A stretch of 64,000 nucleotides of DNA from Calothrix parasitica NIES-267 (lineage in GTDB: Bacteria > Cyanobacteriota > Cyanobacteriia > Cyanobacteriales > Nostocaceae): assembly GCF_002368095.1 (NCBI RefSeq), contig NZ_AP018227.1, positions 186,001 to 250,000 of the forward strand, given 5' to 3'. The notes below the pieces were generated by a model. It saw only the letters and a list, made by a program, of their open reading frames with translations, searched no databases and had not been told where the DNA came from. Of this stretch, positions 1 through 9,178 are shown one piece after another (the first letter of the stretch is position 1; every line of letters starts with the position of its first letter). The position numbers and the translations under genes are program-made.

Positions 1-3000
1 GCTAACATAGTCGTTCATTCCCGCATTCAAACATTCTTCTCTGTCACCCTGCATTGCATTCGCAGTCATGGCAACTATCCAGGGGCGTTTTGGTGGTACC
101 CATTCTTTGCAGATATGGCGAGTTGCTTGAAGTCCGTCCATTTCCGGCATTTGTACGTCCATGAACACAAGGTCGTAATCTTGACGGTGCAGGCTTTCAA
201 GTGCTTCTAACCCATTATTTGCGATATCAGCACGATAGCCTAATCTCTGTAACATGTGTATGGCTACTTTTTGGTTTAAAGGCATATCTTCTACCAAGAG
301 AATCCGTAACGGTAGTTTTTCACTCAATTGCGAGTCAAATTTGGAGCTTGTGGGTGTTGAAGGTAAAACAGAAATTTGCTGTTCGCATAAAATACGAACG
401 CAAGTGTCGTATAGTTGAGATTGTTTAATTGGTTTGTTTAGTAGGGAAGTAAATTCTGATTTAACTGCGAGTTGCTGTTGAGTAAACCTATCAACTGAAC
501 TTAATATTACTATTGGCAACTGTTCGTAACCGGGTAGAGAGTGAATCTGTGAAGACAAGCTTGAGCCATCCATTTGTGGCATTCGCATGTCTATAATTGC
601 CATATCAAATTTTTCTGCGAAGCTCATTAATTCCAAAGCTTGCAAACCGGATTCAGCAGTAAGAACATTAATTCCCCATTTCTGCATTTGTAAGGTCAGA
701 ATTCTGCGATTCGTAGCATTATCATCTACTACCAAAATTCTTTTTCCAATCATATTTGTTTGAATGTTATCAAGATTAGTGACTTGAGAATTTACTGCTG
801 ATTCGGCTTCAATGGTGAAATAAAATGTAGAACCTTCACCTACAGTACTTTCTACCCACATGTCACCATCCATAATTTCGCTCAACCGCTTACTGATGGC
901 TAAACCCAGACCAGTACCACCGTATTGACGAGTCATTGAAGCATCAACTTGGGTAAACGGGTTAAATAATCGTTTTATTTTCTTCTGAGGGATACCAATC
1001 CCTGTATCTTTAACAGCAAATTGAATCTGAAAGTTATTTGGTTGATTGTTGCTTGAATAATTACTAGTTGAAAAATTAGTTAACTGTTTTGCACTTACAG
1101 AAACAACTACTTCCCCTGCTTCGGTAAATTTAACCGCATTGCTAAGTAAATTAACTAAAATTTGTCGCAATCGCGTTACATCTCCAACAATCGAGGTTGG
1201 AGTTTGAGAATCAATTATATATGCTAAATTCAAGTGTTTCGCAGCAGCTTGAGAAGTTAATAAATCTAAGGATTCTTCAATACAATTACGTAAATTAAAC
1301 GGAATTTTCTCTAAATCTAATTTACCCGATTCAATCTTAGAAAAATCTAAAATATCGTTAATAATAGCTAGCAATGTATCGCTACTGCTGCGAATAGTTT
1401 CCACAAAATCTAACTGTCGGGGAGTTAAATCCATATCTAGCAACAGTCCACTCATCCCAATGACTGCATTCATGGGAGTGCGGATTTCATGACTCATCAT
1501 CGCTAAAAACTCACTCTTTGCACGGTTCGCTGCTTCAGCATCAAGTTTTGCTTGTTCCAACTGACTATTCTTGATAGTAAGTTCTTGTTTTTGCTGAGTT
1601 TCCTGTTGCAAAAGATGAGCTTGAGCTAGAGCTATTCCCACCTGTGCTGCTACAGATTCTAATAGCTCGATTTCATCTCTTGTCCACTGACGATAATAAT
1701 TACACTGATGCAAGCCAATACTACCATTCGACTCACCTTGATAGGAAGTACGAATTGCTAATATCGACTTGATTTGCATTTTTTGACAAATATCTAGCTG
1801 CGACTCCAATAGCTCTTCAGTAAAGACATTCGGAGTTGCGATCGCACTATCCTGAGATAACATTTTCTCAGCGTGGAGATTACCTTCAATTGGTATTTGA
1901 TAGTGTCGCATTGACGGGTAAGCGGGTTCTAAATATTCCACTACGGTAGGAATTTGTTTCACAGAACCTGTTATACACTTATGAATCAAACAGCGATTAA
2001 CCTTGAAAGCATTAGCAATTTGAATCGCAGTAGTTTCAAAAATTTGTTTTGTATCCAAACTCCGACGAACTTCATTAGTAATTTGCTTGAGTAATAAAGC
2101 GCGATTAAATTGCTGTTTGAGAGCTTGTTCTGCTTGTTCTCGCTCAATTTGGCTACCAACCCATTGAGACATTAACTTCAATAATTCTCTATATGTATTT
2201 TGAAACCGCTGCTTTCGTGGTTTCCGACTGGAAAATGAGAGAGTACTATGAACCTTACCAGCAACTAATACTCGTGCTCCCATGTAAGATTCCATACCAA
2301 ACTTCTGATAGCCGGGATGATTGCACCAAGGAGAATTTTGACTATGTGCAATTACCAAAGGTTCATCATTATCGAGCACTTCAGAGGATAAAGTTTGCTC
2401 GAGTTCTACGCTATATCCGGCATGAAGTGAATTGTCTGGAGCCTGTGCTACAGTTACGTGGTAGCAATTATCTTTAACTCGTGCCAAAATGCCAAACTCT
2501 ACACTAAATGTTTGACATCCCATTGCTAACAAATATTGAATTCGTTGGTCAAAATCAAAATTACGAGCTACAGCTACCTCATAAAGCGTTCGCAAAAATG
2601 CTTCACTTTCCCTAAGCTCTACTTGAATTCGTTTATTCTCTTGTTGACTTTGAATATCTCGAATCGCGACAATTAAATAATTAGCGACTTCAGTAATCGT
2701 ATTAATTTCATACTCGCTCCAGTTTCGCGGATGTGAATCATAAAAGCCAAGCACACCAACTAAGCTACTAGAATCTCGTAACGGTATTTCTAAAATAGCT
2801 TGATTACCAACTTTTAAAATATCGGATGCTAAAGACACTAAACATTGATTTTTAGCAACATCCTCAACAATAAATTTCTGACCATTAGCTAAAGTAAAAA
2901 AATAATCGGGAGCAGTTGTTAAATCAGCAACGAATCCTTCTAAAATTGGCGTATTTGCTATTTCTATTGAGTGAATAACAGTTAAAATTCCATTATTATC

Positions 3001-3321
3001 TATATTGGAAAAACCAACTTTTAAATCCGGGAAATGCCTATTCAGTTCTTTGACAGTATTTTTAATTATCTGCTCTACAGACATTCCTAAAGGAACGCCA
3101 GTTAAAATAGTATTAAGTAATTTTAAACGTTTTTGGCTTAAAAGTAGCACTTCTTCAGCTTGCTTGCGACCAACTATTTCCCTATCTAATTCCTGCTTTG
3201 CTGATAATAATTTTTTTCTAAAAAATAAAAATAAAATAATTATGGTTGTGCTAGCTAACAGCCAAGTAGCGAGAAATCCGGAACCAAAATATTCTTCAAA
3301 CTCTGAAGTTATGAAAAACAT
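1..3321 (-). CDS. Hybrid sensor histidine kinase with GAF domains and two receiver domains (C-terminus beyond window)
   Basis: Translation of the minus strand is open from about 3411 to the window edge, so the C-terminus is missing. In order it shows a short N-terminus, one membrane helix (about residues 12-30, [19 protein letters not shown]), a coiled linker, three GAF-like sensor segments (about 60-220, 240-390, 430-580) and a HisKA domain with the phospho-acceptor motif [11 protein letters not shown] near residue 609. An ATPase domain follows (DTGIGIP and GGTGLGLAI). A first receiver starts near 858 ([19 protein letters not shown]) and a second near 1007 ([22 protein letters not shown]). 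This is a classical cyanobacterial hybrid kinase signalling through phosphorelay. The signal is unknown. I chose the ATG at 3321, which gives a short N-tail before the helix. ATG 3411 is also open and neither has a clear ribosome site. Confidence 0.9.
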   Translation of the reverse strand, partial: MFFITSEFEEYFGSGFLATWLLASTTIIILFLFFRKKLLSAKQELDREIVGRKQAEEVLLLSQKRLKLLNTILTGVPLGMSVEQIIKNTVKELNRHFPDLKVGFSNIDNNGILTVIHSIEIANTPILEGFVADLTTAPDYFFTLANGQKFIVEDVAKNQCLVSLASDILKVGNQAILEIPLRDSSSLVGVLGFYDSHPRNWSEYEINTITEVANYLIVAIRDIQSQQENKRIQVELRESEAFLRTLYEVAVARNFDFDQRIQYLLAMGCQTFSVEFGILARVKDNCYHVTVAQAPDNSLHAGYSVELEQTLSSEVLDNDEPLVIAHSQNSPWCNHPGYQKFGMESYMGARVLVAGKVHSTLSFSSRKPRKQRFQNTYRELLKLMSQWVGSQIEREQAEQALKQQFNRALLLKQITNEVRRSLDTKQIFETTAIQIANAFKVNRCLIHKCITGSVKQIPTVVEYLEPAYPSMRHYQIPIEGNLHAEKMLSQDSAIATPNVFTEELLESQLDICQKMQIKSILAIRTSYQGESNGSIGLHQCNYYRQWTRDEIELLESVAAQVGIALAQAHLLQQETQQKQELTIKNSQLEQAKLDAEAANRAKSEFLAMMSHEIRTPMNAVIGMSGLLLDMDLTPRQLDFVETIRSSSDTLLAIINDILDFSKIESGKLDLEKIPFNLRNCIEESLDLLTSQAAAKHLNLAYIIDSQTPTSIVGDVTRLRQILVNLLSNAVKFTEAGEVVVSVSAKQLTNFSTSNYSSNNQPNNFQIQFAVKDTGIGIPQKKIKRLFNPFTQVDASMTRQYGGTGLGLAISKRLSEIMDGDMWVESTVGEGSTFYFTIEAESAVNSQVTNLDNIQTNMIGKRILVVDDNATNRRILTLQMQKWGINVLTAESGLQALELMSFAEKFDMAIIDMRMPQMDGSSLSSQIHSLPGYEQLPIVILSSVDRFTQQQLAVKSEFTSLLNKPIKQSQLYDTCVRILCEQQISVLPSTPTSSKFDSQLSEKLPLRILLVEDMPLNQKVAIHMLQRLGYRADIANNGLEALESLHRQDYDLVFMDVQMPEMDGLQATRHICKEWVPPKRPWIVAMTANAMQGDREECLNAGMNDYVS

Positions 3322-3617
3322 CTGTAGCACCAGCCAGCAGTTTTTTATTAAGCAAAAATCAAGATAATGCAGGAATAGGTACACCGTTACGTAGTAGATG
3401 CGATATAACATACTACATATAGCCTATACTGTAGCTAAATGAGTTCAGAGTTTATACTGACAAGTAACCCCAGTTCATAATTCTCATTTTTAGTTTACGT
3501 CTAGATACTTAATAAAACAAAGTTATAATGTAAGACTTATGACTTTGCCAATACAGCGATTTACATTTAGTTCATAAAATATTGTTTCTGATTTCCTACT
3601 TCCTTTATCAAAACAAT

Positions 3618-4961
3618 TTACAAAGTTATTCCGTTATAATTGAAAGCATTATCCCAGACATAATCGATGACTTTTTTACTGTCATTTAAAGGAAGAATAC
3701 AGCAAAATCCTTGCTTGTCATACCTTAACAAAGGAATTTCTGGTACATCCTCTTCAGACAAATCATTTGTAATTACTTTACCGAAAATATTCGCTAAATT
3801 ATCTAAAGGACCGTGGATATCAAAATTAATAGTAATACCTAGCTTTTTCTGCATCCAAGCTTCAATACGAGCGTCTAATTCTTCAGGGGTAAGTTGATTT
3901 TTACTGATGAGTAAATGGTAATATACGAGAATAATTTCTTTACACTCTTCCTCTTCTGCTAAATCGATAAATGTTTGAAAAACACTGTCATTATTTCCTA
4001 AATTCTTGAAGAAAAGAGTTTCTGTAATATCTTTCTGAAACTTGATTCGCTTACTTTTATAATTACTATATTGTTTAAAAGCAAATCCACCTAAAGCCAT
4101 TCCTAAAGATAAAGTAGCAACTAAAACAGGCATTATGTTTCTAGCTTGATTTTCTTCGACCCGCAAATCTTTCACCAAAGGTTCTGCATTTAATGCGAAT
4201 AAAATGGCCGCTATCAATAATAATAAATTTGGTAACGCTCTCAATAACAATGGAATTGCAGCACCAATAGCGGGAACTCCGAATAATAATCTATCTTTCC
4301 AAGTCATGCTAGTAGTGACATTAGGAAAAAGCAAATCAATATCTAATTTTGGAATATTCTTATAAAAATAAACATACATTTTACCGGGACTAAATTTAAG
4401 CTCTTTTCTTTTGTCTTTATTAGCACCAAAATAATCTGCTTCTTTAAACTTAATCAGTAAAACAATTCTTTCGTAAATCTCAATTTTCTTTTCCTGTTTC
4501 CAAAAAAAGAACTTTTTTTGAGTAACAGTTTTATCAGAATCCCCACGATAATAACAGACAAATCTATCAAAATCATCAAAATCAACTTCAGTTTTTAAGT
4601 CGATTAAAGACGTTTGACCCAATGCTTGTTTAACAGCATATTCAGGTAATTTTATATAATTTGCTCTTTCTAAAATATGCTCAAATCCATCGACTACCTT
4701 CGATTCCATTTCATCATATTGTTCAAAGCTAGGTGGAACTAAAGCTTCAACGTCCGCATTAGGATTGAAAGGTACGTAATTATCTTTGATTGCTTCGAGA
4801 GTCTTATGAAAGCGAAAGTGATAATATGACGATAAAATTTCGCAGAAATCTTTAAACTGTTGAGATTCAGCAGCATTCAACTGTCCATCGTCCAAGCAAA
4901 GCTTGATAATATCGCTGCGACGGTAGGGAATAAATGCTTCTGAATTACCGTGAACTGCCAT
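3618..4961 (-). CDS. DUF3754 / TMEM143-like membrane protein
   Basis: A 447-residue protein. The N-terminal half is soluble and rich in charged residues, with the family-like segments SEAFIPYRRSDII (about residues 7-19) and FDDFDRFVCYYRG (about 128-140). Residues about 225-290 carry two or three hydrophobic helices (LLFGVPAIGAAIPLLLRAL, LLLLIAAILFAL, MPVLVATLSLGMALGG). A basic stretch and a soluble C-terminal domain follow. This arrangement matches the DUF3754 family, named TMEM143 in animals, whose biochemical role is unknown. It stands alone, convergent with nothing and divergent from the ABC exporter downstream. The start ATG lacks a clear Shine-Dalgarno sequence. Family assignment is from recalled motif pattern, so the function should be read as unknown. 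Confidence 0.8.
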   Translation of the reverse strand: MAVHGNSEAFIPYRRSDIIKLCLDDGQLNAAESQQFKDFCEILSSYYHFRFHKTLEAIKDNYVPFNPNADVEALVPPSFEQYDEMESKVVDGFEHILERANYIKLPEYAVKQALGQTSLIDLKTEVDFDDFDRFVCYYRGDSDKTVTQKKFFFWKQEKKIEIYERIVLLIKFKEADYFGANKDKRKELKFSPGKMYVYFYKNIPKLDIDLLFPNVTTSMTWKDRLLFGVPAIGAAIPLLLRALPNLLLLIAAILFALNAEPLVKDLRVEENQARNIMPVLVATLSLGMALGGFAFKQYSNYKSKRIKFQKDITETLFFKNLGNNDSVFQTFIDLAEEEECKEIILVYYHLLISKNQLTPEELDARIEAWMQKKLGITINFDIHGPLDNLANIFGKVITNDLSEEDVPEIPLLRYDKQGFCCILPLNDSKKVIDYVWDNAFNYNGITL

Positions 4962-5242
4962 AAATTGAAGTGAGATTTATTTAAAGATAAAAATGAATTG
5001 ATGGAAATATATTTTTACATCATCTCTCCACCTTAATATAAAATACCAGTATCTATAGTAGGAAATATATTAATCTTTAGTAAGAATATTTTATCAACTG
5101 GAATGCAATTACTAATTGGTAATTACTAGTTGGTAATTGGTAAAATATCGTACCATTTTTGTTCGGTCCCAATACCCCACGTTGAAATAAAAATCACCAG
5201 CTAATATGCAAATCATGTCAAAACGCACTAAAAAAATTACGC

Positions 5243-5291
5243 AGTCTGATTTATCAGACTTTGTGTATTAGCCTAGGAATTTATTCCAAGG
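5243..5291. other. Two adjacent short palindromes upstream of the ABC exporter
   Basis: AGTCTGAT-tt-ATCAGACT (5243-5260) is a perfect 8-bp stem with a 2-base centre. About ten bases on, CCTAGGAAT-t-tATTCCAAGG (from 5272) is a near-perfect second dyad. They lie in the 460-base gap between the DUF3754 gene and the ABC exporter genes. They could be operator-type dyads or decayed hairpins. No regulator is suggested by the neighbourhood. Confidence 0.4.
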
Positions 5292-5339
5292 CAGTGTTGA
5301 GAATAATGCAATATGTAAGTAATATAGCACTGATTACTA

Positions 5340-5423
5340 ATTTAATATTTTTCTACTTTCTACTTGCTACTTCCTAATTACTACTTGCTACTTCCTACTT
5401 CCTACTTTCTACTCCCCATTCCC
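5340..5423. repeat. Short tandemly repeated repeats (CTACTTC type)
   Basis: A run of degenerate heptamers built on CTACTTC / CTACTTG / CTACTTT runs up to the start codon of the ABC ATPase gene. This is the STRR class of repeats well known in heterocystous cyanobacteria. It replaces any normal ribosome-binding site, so the ATPase start relies on position and homology only. Confidence 0.8.
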
Positions 5424-5424
5424 T

Positions 5425-6405
5425 ATGACAGAATCCGATTTAATTATTTCTACAACCAATTTAACAAAAAACTATCGTAGAAAATCAATTGTTGAAAACC
5501 TTAACTTAGCCGTACCTCGTGGTTCTATTTGTGGTTTTCTCGGTCCTAACGGAGCAGGTAAAAGTACTACAATCAAACTATTGTTAGGATTGGCAAAACC
5601 TACTAGTGGAGACGGTACTATTCTGGGTGACAGTATTATTAAAGATAGCGTTAGAATACGTGAAAGAGTTGGTTTTTTAGCTCAAGAACCGCGTTTTTAT
5701 GGATACTTAACCGCTCGTGAAACTTTACGCTTTGTCGCTTCGTTCTTTTTTACAGGTTCCAAGAGTAAAATTGAAAGTCGAATTGACGAAATTATATATA
5801 CTGTAGGCTTAGATGGAAAAGCAGACCGTCCAATAAAAGGTTTTTCCGGAGGTGAACGTCAGCGTCTTGGTATTGCTCAAGCTGCTATAAATGACCCGGA
5901 ATTAATTATTCTTGATGAACCAGCTTCAGCTTTAGACCCATTAGGAAGACGGGATATGTTGCAAATCATTGAGAATTTTCGGGGAAGAAGTACCGTTTTT
6001 TATTCAACCCATATTCTTGATGACGTACAACGGGTAAGCGATATGGTAGTGATTCTTAATAACGGTAAATTAGTTGCTCAAGGAAATATTCAAGAATTAC
6101 TTGCAGGAAATCGCAGTCAATTTTATATTACAGTACGCGGTGATGGGTTAACAATACGCGATAAATTACAGAATATATCTTGGATTAAAAATATTACCAT
6201 TGAACAAGGAATTCCCGATGTTAATAATGATAGAACAACTAAGCTATACGCTAATGTGACCAATCCAAGCACAGCAGAAAACGAACTCTTACGTTTGGTT
6301 CTGACTGATAATGAAACGGTTGTAACTGAATTTGGTAGGACATCTTACGAACTAGAAGATATTTTTGTAGATTTAGTCGAAGGGGAAACCAAAAATGCTC
6401 GTTAG
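5425..6405 (+). CDS. ABC-2 type transporter, ATP-binding subunit
   Basis: A 326-residue ATPase. Walker A GPNGAGKSTT lies near residues 40-49, the Q-loop in LAQEPRFYG near 85, the signature SGGERQRLG near 140 and Walker B LIILDEPASALD near 160. The switch histidine is in YSTHILDDV. The C-terminal third (about 225-320) is the extension usual in exporters of the CcmA/NatA/DrrA group. It overlaps the next gene by 11 bases and so is translationally coupled to its own permease. The substrate cannot be told; such pairs export lipids, drugs or peptides or act in envelope maintenance. The upstream DNA is an STRR, so no normal ribosome site decides the start. Confidence 0.92.
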   Translation: MTESDLIISTTNLTKNYRRKSIVENLNLAVPRGSICGFLGPNGAGKSTTIKLLLGLAKPTSGDGTILGDSIIKDSVRIRERVGFLAQEPRFYGYLTARETLRFVASFFFTGSKSKIESRIDEIIYTVGLDGKADRPIKGFSGGERQRLGIAQAAINDPELIILDEPASALDPLGRRDMLQIIENFRGRSTVFYSTHILDDVQRVSDMVVILNNGKLVAQGNIQELLAGNRSQFYITVRGDGLTIRDKLQNISWIKNITIEQGIPDVNNDRTTKLYANVTNPSTAENELLRLVLTDNETVVTEFGRTSYELEDIFVDLVEGETKNAR

Positions 6406-7165
6406 AACTTCTGCCAAAAATTGGTTACGCGGTTTTTATCCCATATTTAAGAAAGAATTATTTCGTAAATTGGGAAATAAACGCTGGATACTTTCACTTA
6501 TTATCTGGATGTCACTATCAGCGGTACCTAGTATTTCTTTAGCAGGTGCTAATTCTTCACCATCTGCAAGTCAAGGTATTGGTGTGTTGTCACTATTTTT
6601 ATGGTTGGGTACTATACCAATGTGGATTGGAACTATTGTAATTAGCCAAGGTGCGATAGTTGAAGAAAAATTGACTCAAACTTTGTTATGGATTTTTTCT
6701 AAGCCTTTATCAGGTTCGGCTTTTGTTCTTGGTAAATTTGCAGCTTATGCTTTATTTATTGCTGTCATTATGTTAGGTATTCCTGCTATAGTGGTCGGTA
6801 TTTTTGCAGTATTATATGGATTAAGTTTTAATTACTTATTGGGTTATATTGCCAGCATTTTGATGATTTATTTATTGTTACTATTTATTTTGTCATTAAC
6901 TTTAATGCTGGGAACATTCTTTCAAAAGATTAGCTCCGTAACCGCAATTGCTTTTATGATTTATATTGCTGGAGCGAGTTTGAATGTAAACAAATATTTG
7001 AGGCTGATTGAACCTTACGGCTTTGTAGCATTACAGCGTTATGCAGTACAAACTGCTGCTGGTAGTTTTCCAATGCAGGCTTCATTTGCAATAGCTATTA
7101 CGCTTTTACTAATAATCATATTTCTATTCATTGCTTCTTGGAAGATGGAACGATATGAATTTTGA
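6395..7165 (+). CDS. ABC-2 type transporter permease subunit
   Basis: A 256-residue membrane protein with about six hydrophobic helices: LSLIIWMSLSAVPSISLAG, IGVLSLFLWLGTIPMWIG, a helix near 110-130, two near 140-175, and IAITLLLIIIFLFIASW at the end. A soluble N-terminal stretch (FYPIFKKELFRKLGNKRW) resembles the coupling helix of ABC-2 permeases. The start codon lies inside the ATPase gene, so the two form one transcription and translation unit. Together they make a full exporter, probably with two copies of each subunit. No terminator with a T-tract follows directly; a TTAGCTGA...TCAGCTAG hairpin lies about 160 bases downstream. Confidence 0.88.
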   Translation: MLVRTSAKNWLRGFYPIFKKELFRKLGNKRWILSLIIWMSLSAVPSISLAGANSSPSASQGIGVLSLFLWLGTIPMWIGTIVISQGAIVEEKLTQTLLWIFSKPLSGSAFVLGKFAAYALFIAVIMLGIPAIVVGIFAVLYGLSFNYLLGYIASILMIYLLLLFILSLTLMLGTFFQKISSVTAIAFMIYIAGASLNVNKYLRLIEPYGFVALQRYAVQTAAGSFPMQASFAIAITLLLIIIFLFIASWKMERYEF

Positions 7166-7688
7166 ATAGCTATTAATCAAATATAGAGTTTATTCTCAAA
7201 GCCATGGAAGCAAATACTTGATTAATTAAATCTAGATTAGCTTCATAGAATCATAATTATGTATTGAAGTATCTCAGATTACAATATAGATAAATTATCG
7301 CAAAAAATTTACATTCTATAATATCATGTTAGCTGAGGTTTATCAGCTAGATAATATAAGTTTGTTCTGACTTAAAATGCAAAAAATAAATAAAAATTAA
7401 TCAGTTTATAATTCTCTAAACTCCCTATATAACTAAGCTTTATTGAAATATTTTGATATTTAAATAATCACGTGTAGCAAATATAGTCGGTAGCATTTGC
7501 ACTAAAAAACACATGTGATTCTGCTTGACTTTTATGATTAAATAGGTGTATAAATTATTTTGTTATCGCCAAATAAAATTAGGTTATATCGATTTTAAAT
7601 TCTTAATAGCATCTGCCTTGCCTAAAAGATTTGTATCTGTCATCTGTTAGGTAAACTGTCCATGATTTACTATTAGGAACGACTTGAA
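7166..7688. other. AT-rich intergenic region
   Basis: No open frame or RNA gene is visible. A small hairpin, TTAGCTGA and TCAGCTAG around 7328-7349, may end the exporter transcript. A plausible ribosome site AGGA (about 15 bases before the next ATG) ends the region. Confidence 0.5.
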
Positions 7689-8819
7689 ATGGCTCATCAA
7701 AGTTCTGCTCATATCAATAATTTTCCGGAAATTTCTCAACCCGAACAGTTACCTCTAGATATTACAACTTCCTTTTCGGAACTATTACTTCCCGAACAAT
7801 TAGCGACTGATTATAATATTGGGAACAAAAGTAATAGTTCTCTAAAAATTTTATCGGATGCAGCAACGAAATATGAAACAGAAAATGATTTACTATTTCC
7901 GATAGTTGATAAAAACATCGATGAGAAAAGTTTTGATATTGACTTAAATGAAATTAAAGATATATCAGAAACTCCTCTGTCTAAAAAAAATCCCAAAGTA
8001 GAAACAACTTTAATTTCGCGACCACCATTTCATAGAAGTGGAAATTACAGTATAGCCTCTGCATCTGCAAGTGTAAGAGTTGTAAACTCTCCTAATATTG
8101 TTAGTAAGAGCTTTACAAAATCTGCGGGTGTTAAACCAACTCAAGCGATAGATTCTCAAGATTTAAAAATTATTGATGATTTACCAGCTATTGATATTTC
8201 TGAAAGACCAAAAATAACTTCCGAAATCAAGCAGATTCTTAAAAATAGCAAAAATACTGCTCTGAAACTCTCAGAAAAAAAAATTGATGATTTAGATAAA
8301 GCGGACTCTAATCTTGTTTCTGAAAAGTCCAACGATGTATCAGTCGTAAAAACAGATTTTCATAAGACTAATAACTACTCTGATGATAATAGCCATGATT
8401 ATTCTATCAAGGTAAATATCACAAATAATCTCGAAAATGGAGTTGTTGCTAGCCCTAGCTATCAGCAATTCGAGAACCTGTTCTATCTCGGTCAGAACGA
8501 ACACGCAGTTGGTAGTGAAGCTAACGATATTTTTTTTGTTCAACCTAATGGTGGGAATATCCTATCTGGTGGTGCAGGTTCAGACCAATTTTGGATTGTT
8601 AACGGACAGATTCCCGAATCTGCAAATATCATCGTTGATTTTGAAATTGGTTCTGATGTGATTGGGATTATAGGTAGTTCGAGTTTAGGAATTAATCCAT
8701 CAACCTTAGAATTAAATGAAATAGATGGGAATACAGAAATTAATTTCGACGGTCAAATTTTAGCGGTAATTAACAATGTAACTGGTTTAGATATCACCAA
8801 AAGTTTTATATTTAGTTGA
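7689..8819 (+). CDS. Secreted protein of unknown cargo with C-terminal RTX-like export module
   Basis: A 376-residue protein. Residues 1 to about 265 are polar, low in hydrophobic core, rich in Ser, Asn, Lys and Asp, and match no domain I recognise. The last roughly 105 residues carry the module found in the next two genes: a glycine-rich turn (GGNILSGGAGSDQFWI), then VDFEIGSDVIGI, then LELNEIDGNTEINFDGQ and a TGLD...F end. There is no signal peptide, as expected for a type I secretion substrate with a C-terminal signal. It is the first of three plus-strand genes with that tail. The exporter at 40-46 kb is the obvious candidate machine. Function of the N-terminal part is unknown; it may be disordered. 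Confidence 0.75.
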   Translation: MAHQSSAHINNFPEISQPEQLPLDITTSFSELLLPEQLATDYNIGNKSNSSLKILSDAATKYETENDLLFPIVDKNIDEKSFDIDLNEIKDISETPLSKKNPKVETTLISRPPFHRSGNYSIASASASVRVVNSPNIVSKSFTKSAGVKPTQAIDSQDLKIIDDLPAIDISERPKITSEIKQILKNSKNTALKLSEKKIDDLDKADSNLVSEKSNDVSVVKTDFHKTNNYSDDNSHDYSIKVNITNNLENGVVASPSYQQFENLFYLGQNEHAVGSEANDIFFVQPNGGNILSGGAGSDQFWIVNGQIPESANIIVDFEIGSDVIGIIGSSSLGINPSTLELNEIDGNTEINFDGQILAVINNVTGLDITKSFIFS

Positions 8820-8854
8820 TTGTTATTCGTATTAGTAATGTCCGCTCAGTTATG

Positions 8855-8877
8855 GAGACGTAGCACTGCTACGTCTC
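8855..8877. repeat. 23-bp palindrome, copy 1 of 3
   Basis: Arms GAGACGTAGCA and TGCTACGTCTC around one central base, 36 bases after the stop codon of the preceding gene. Identical arms recur after the phytase/GDPD gene and a near-identical copy lies after the diiron-protein gene. It probably forms a hairpin in the 3' untranslated RNA. No strong T-tract follows, so it may stabilise the RNA rather than terminate it. Confidence 0.85.
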
Positions 8878-9178
8878 TACCTTTATGTAAAATTATAGTT
8901 CCACATTCCTATTTCCATAACATTCCTTTGTTCAAATAAGCTATATCTTTTAATATCTCGTAATTAATATAAGCTTTATCAGCTATTAACAGAATATTAA
9001 GGTTTAATTTCTAATCTAAGATTGGTAGCGTTAATTGAGTTTGATAATTACTCAATAGCGCAATTATTGCTAGATATTTTCCTCTAGTCTCTTGTTTTCA
9101 AGAAGCGACAAAGACTACAAGGTGATAATTTTGCAGCTATTAAATCGATAAACATTAATTAAAAGGAAATATACTTCA

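Noticed and set aside
8984-9014. Possible Pho box before the phytase/GDPD gene
   Set aside because: ATTAACAG and ATTAAGGT have the right spacing but each match only 5 of 8 positions.
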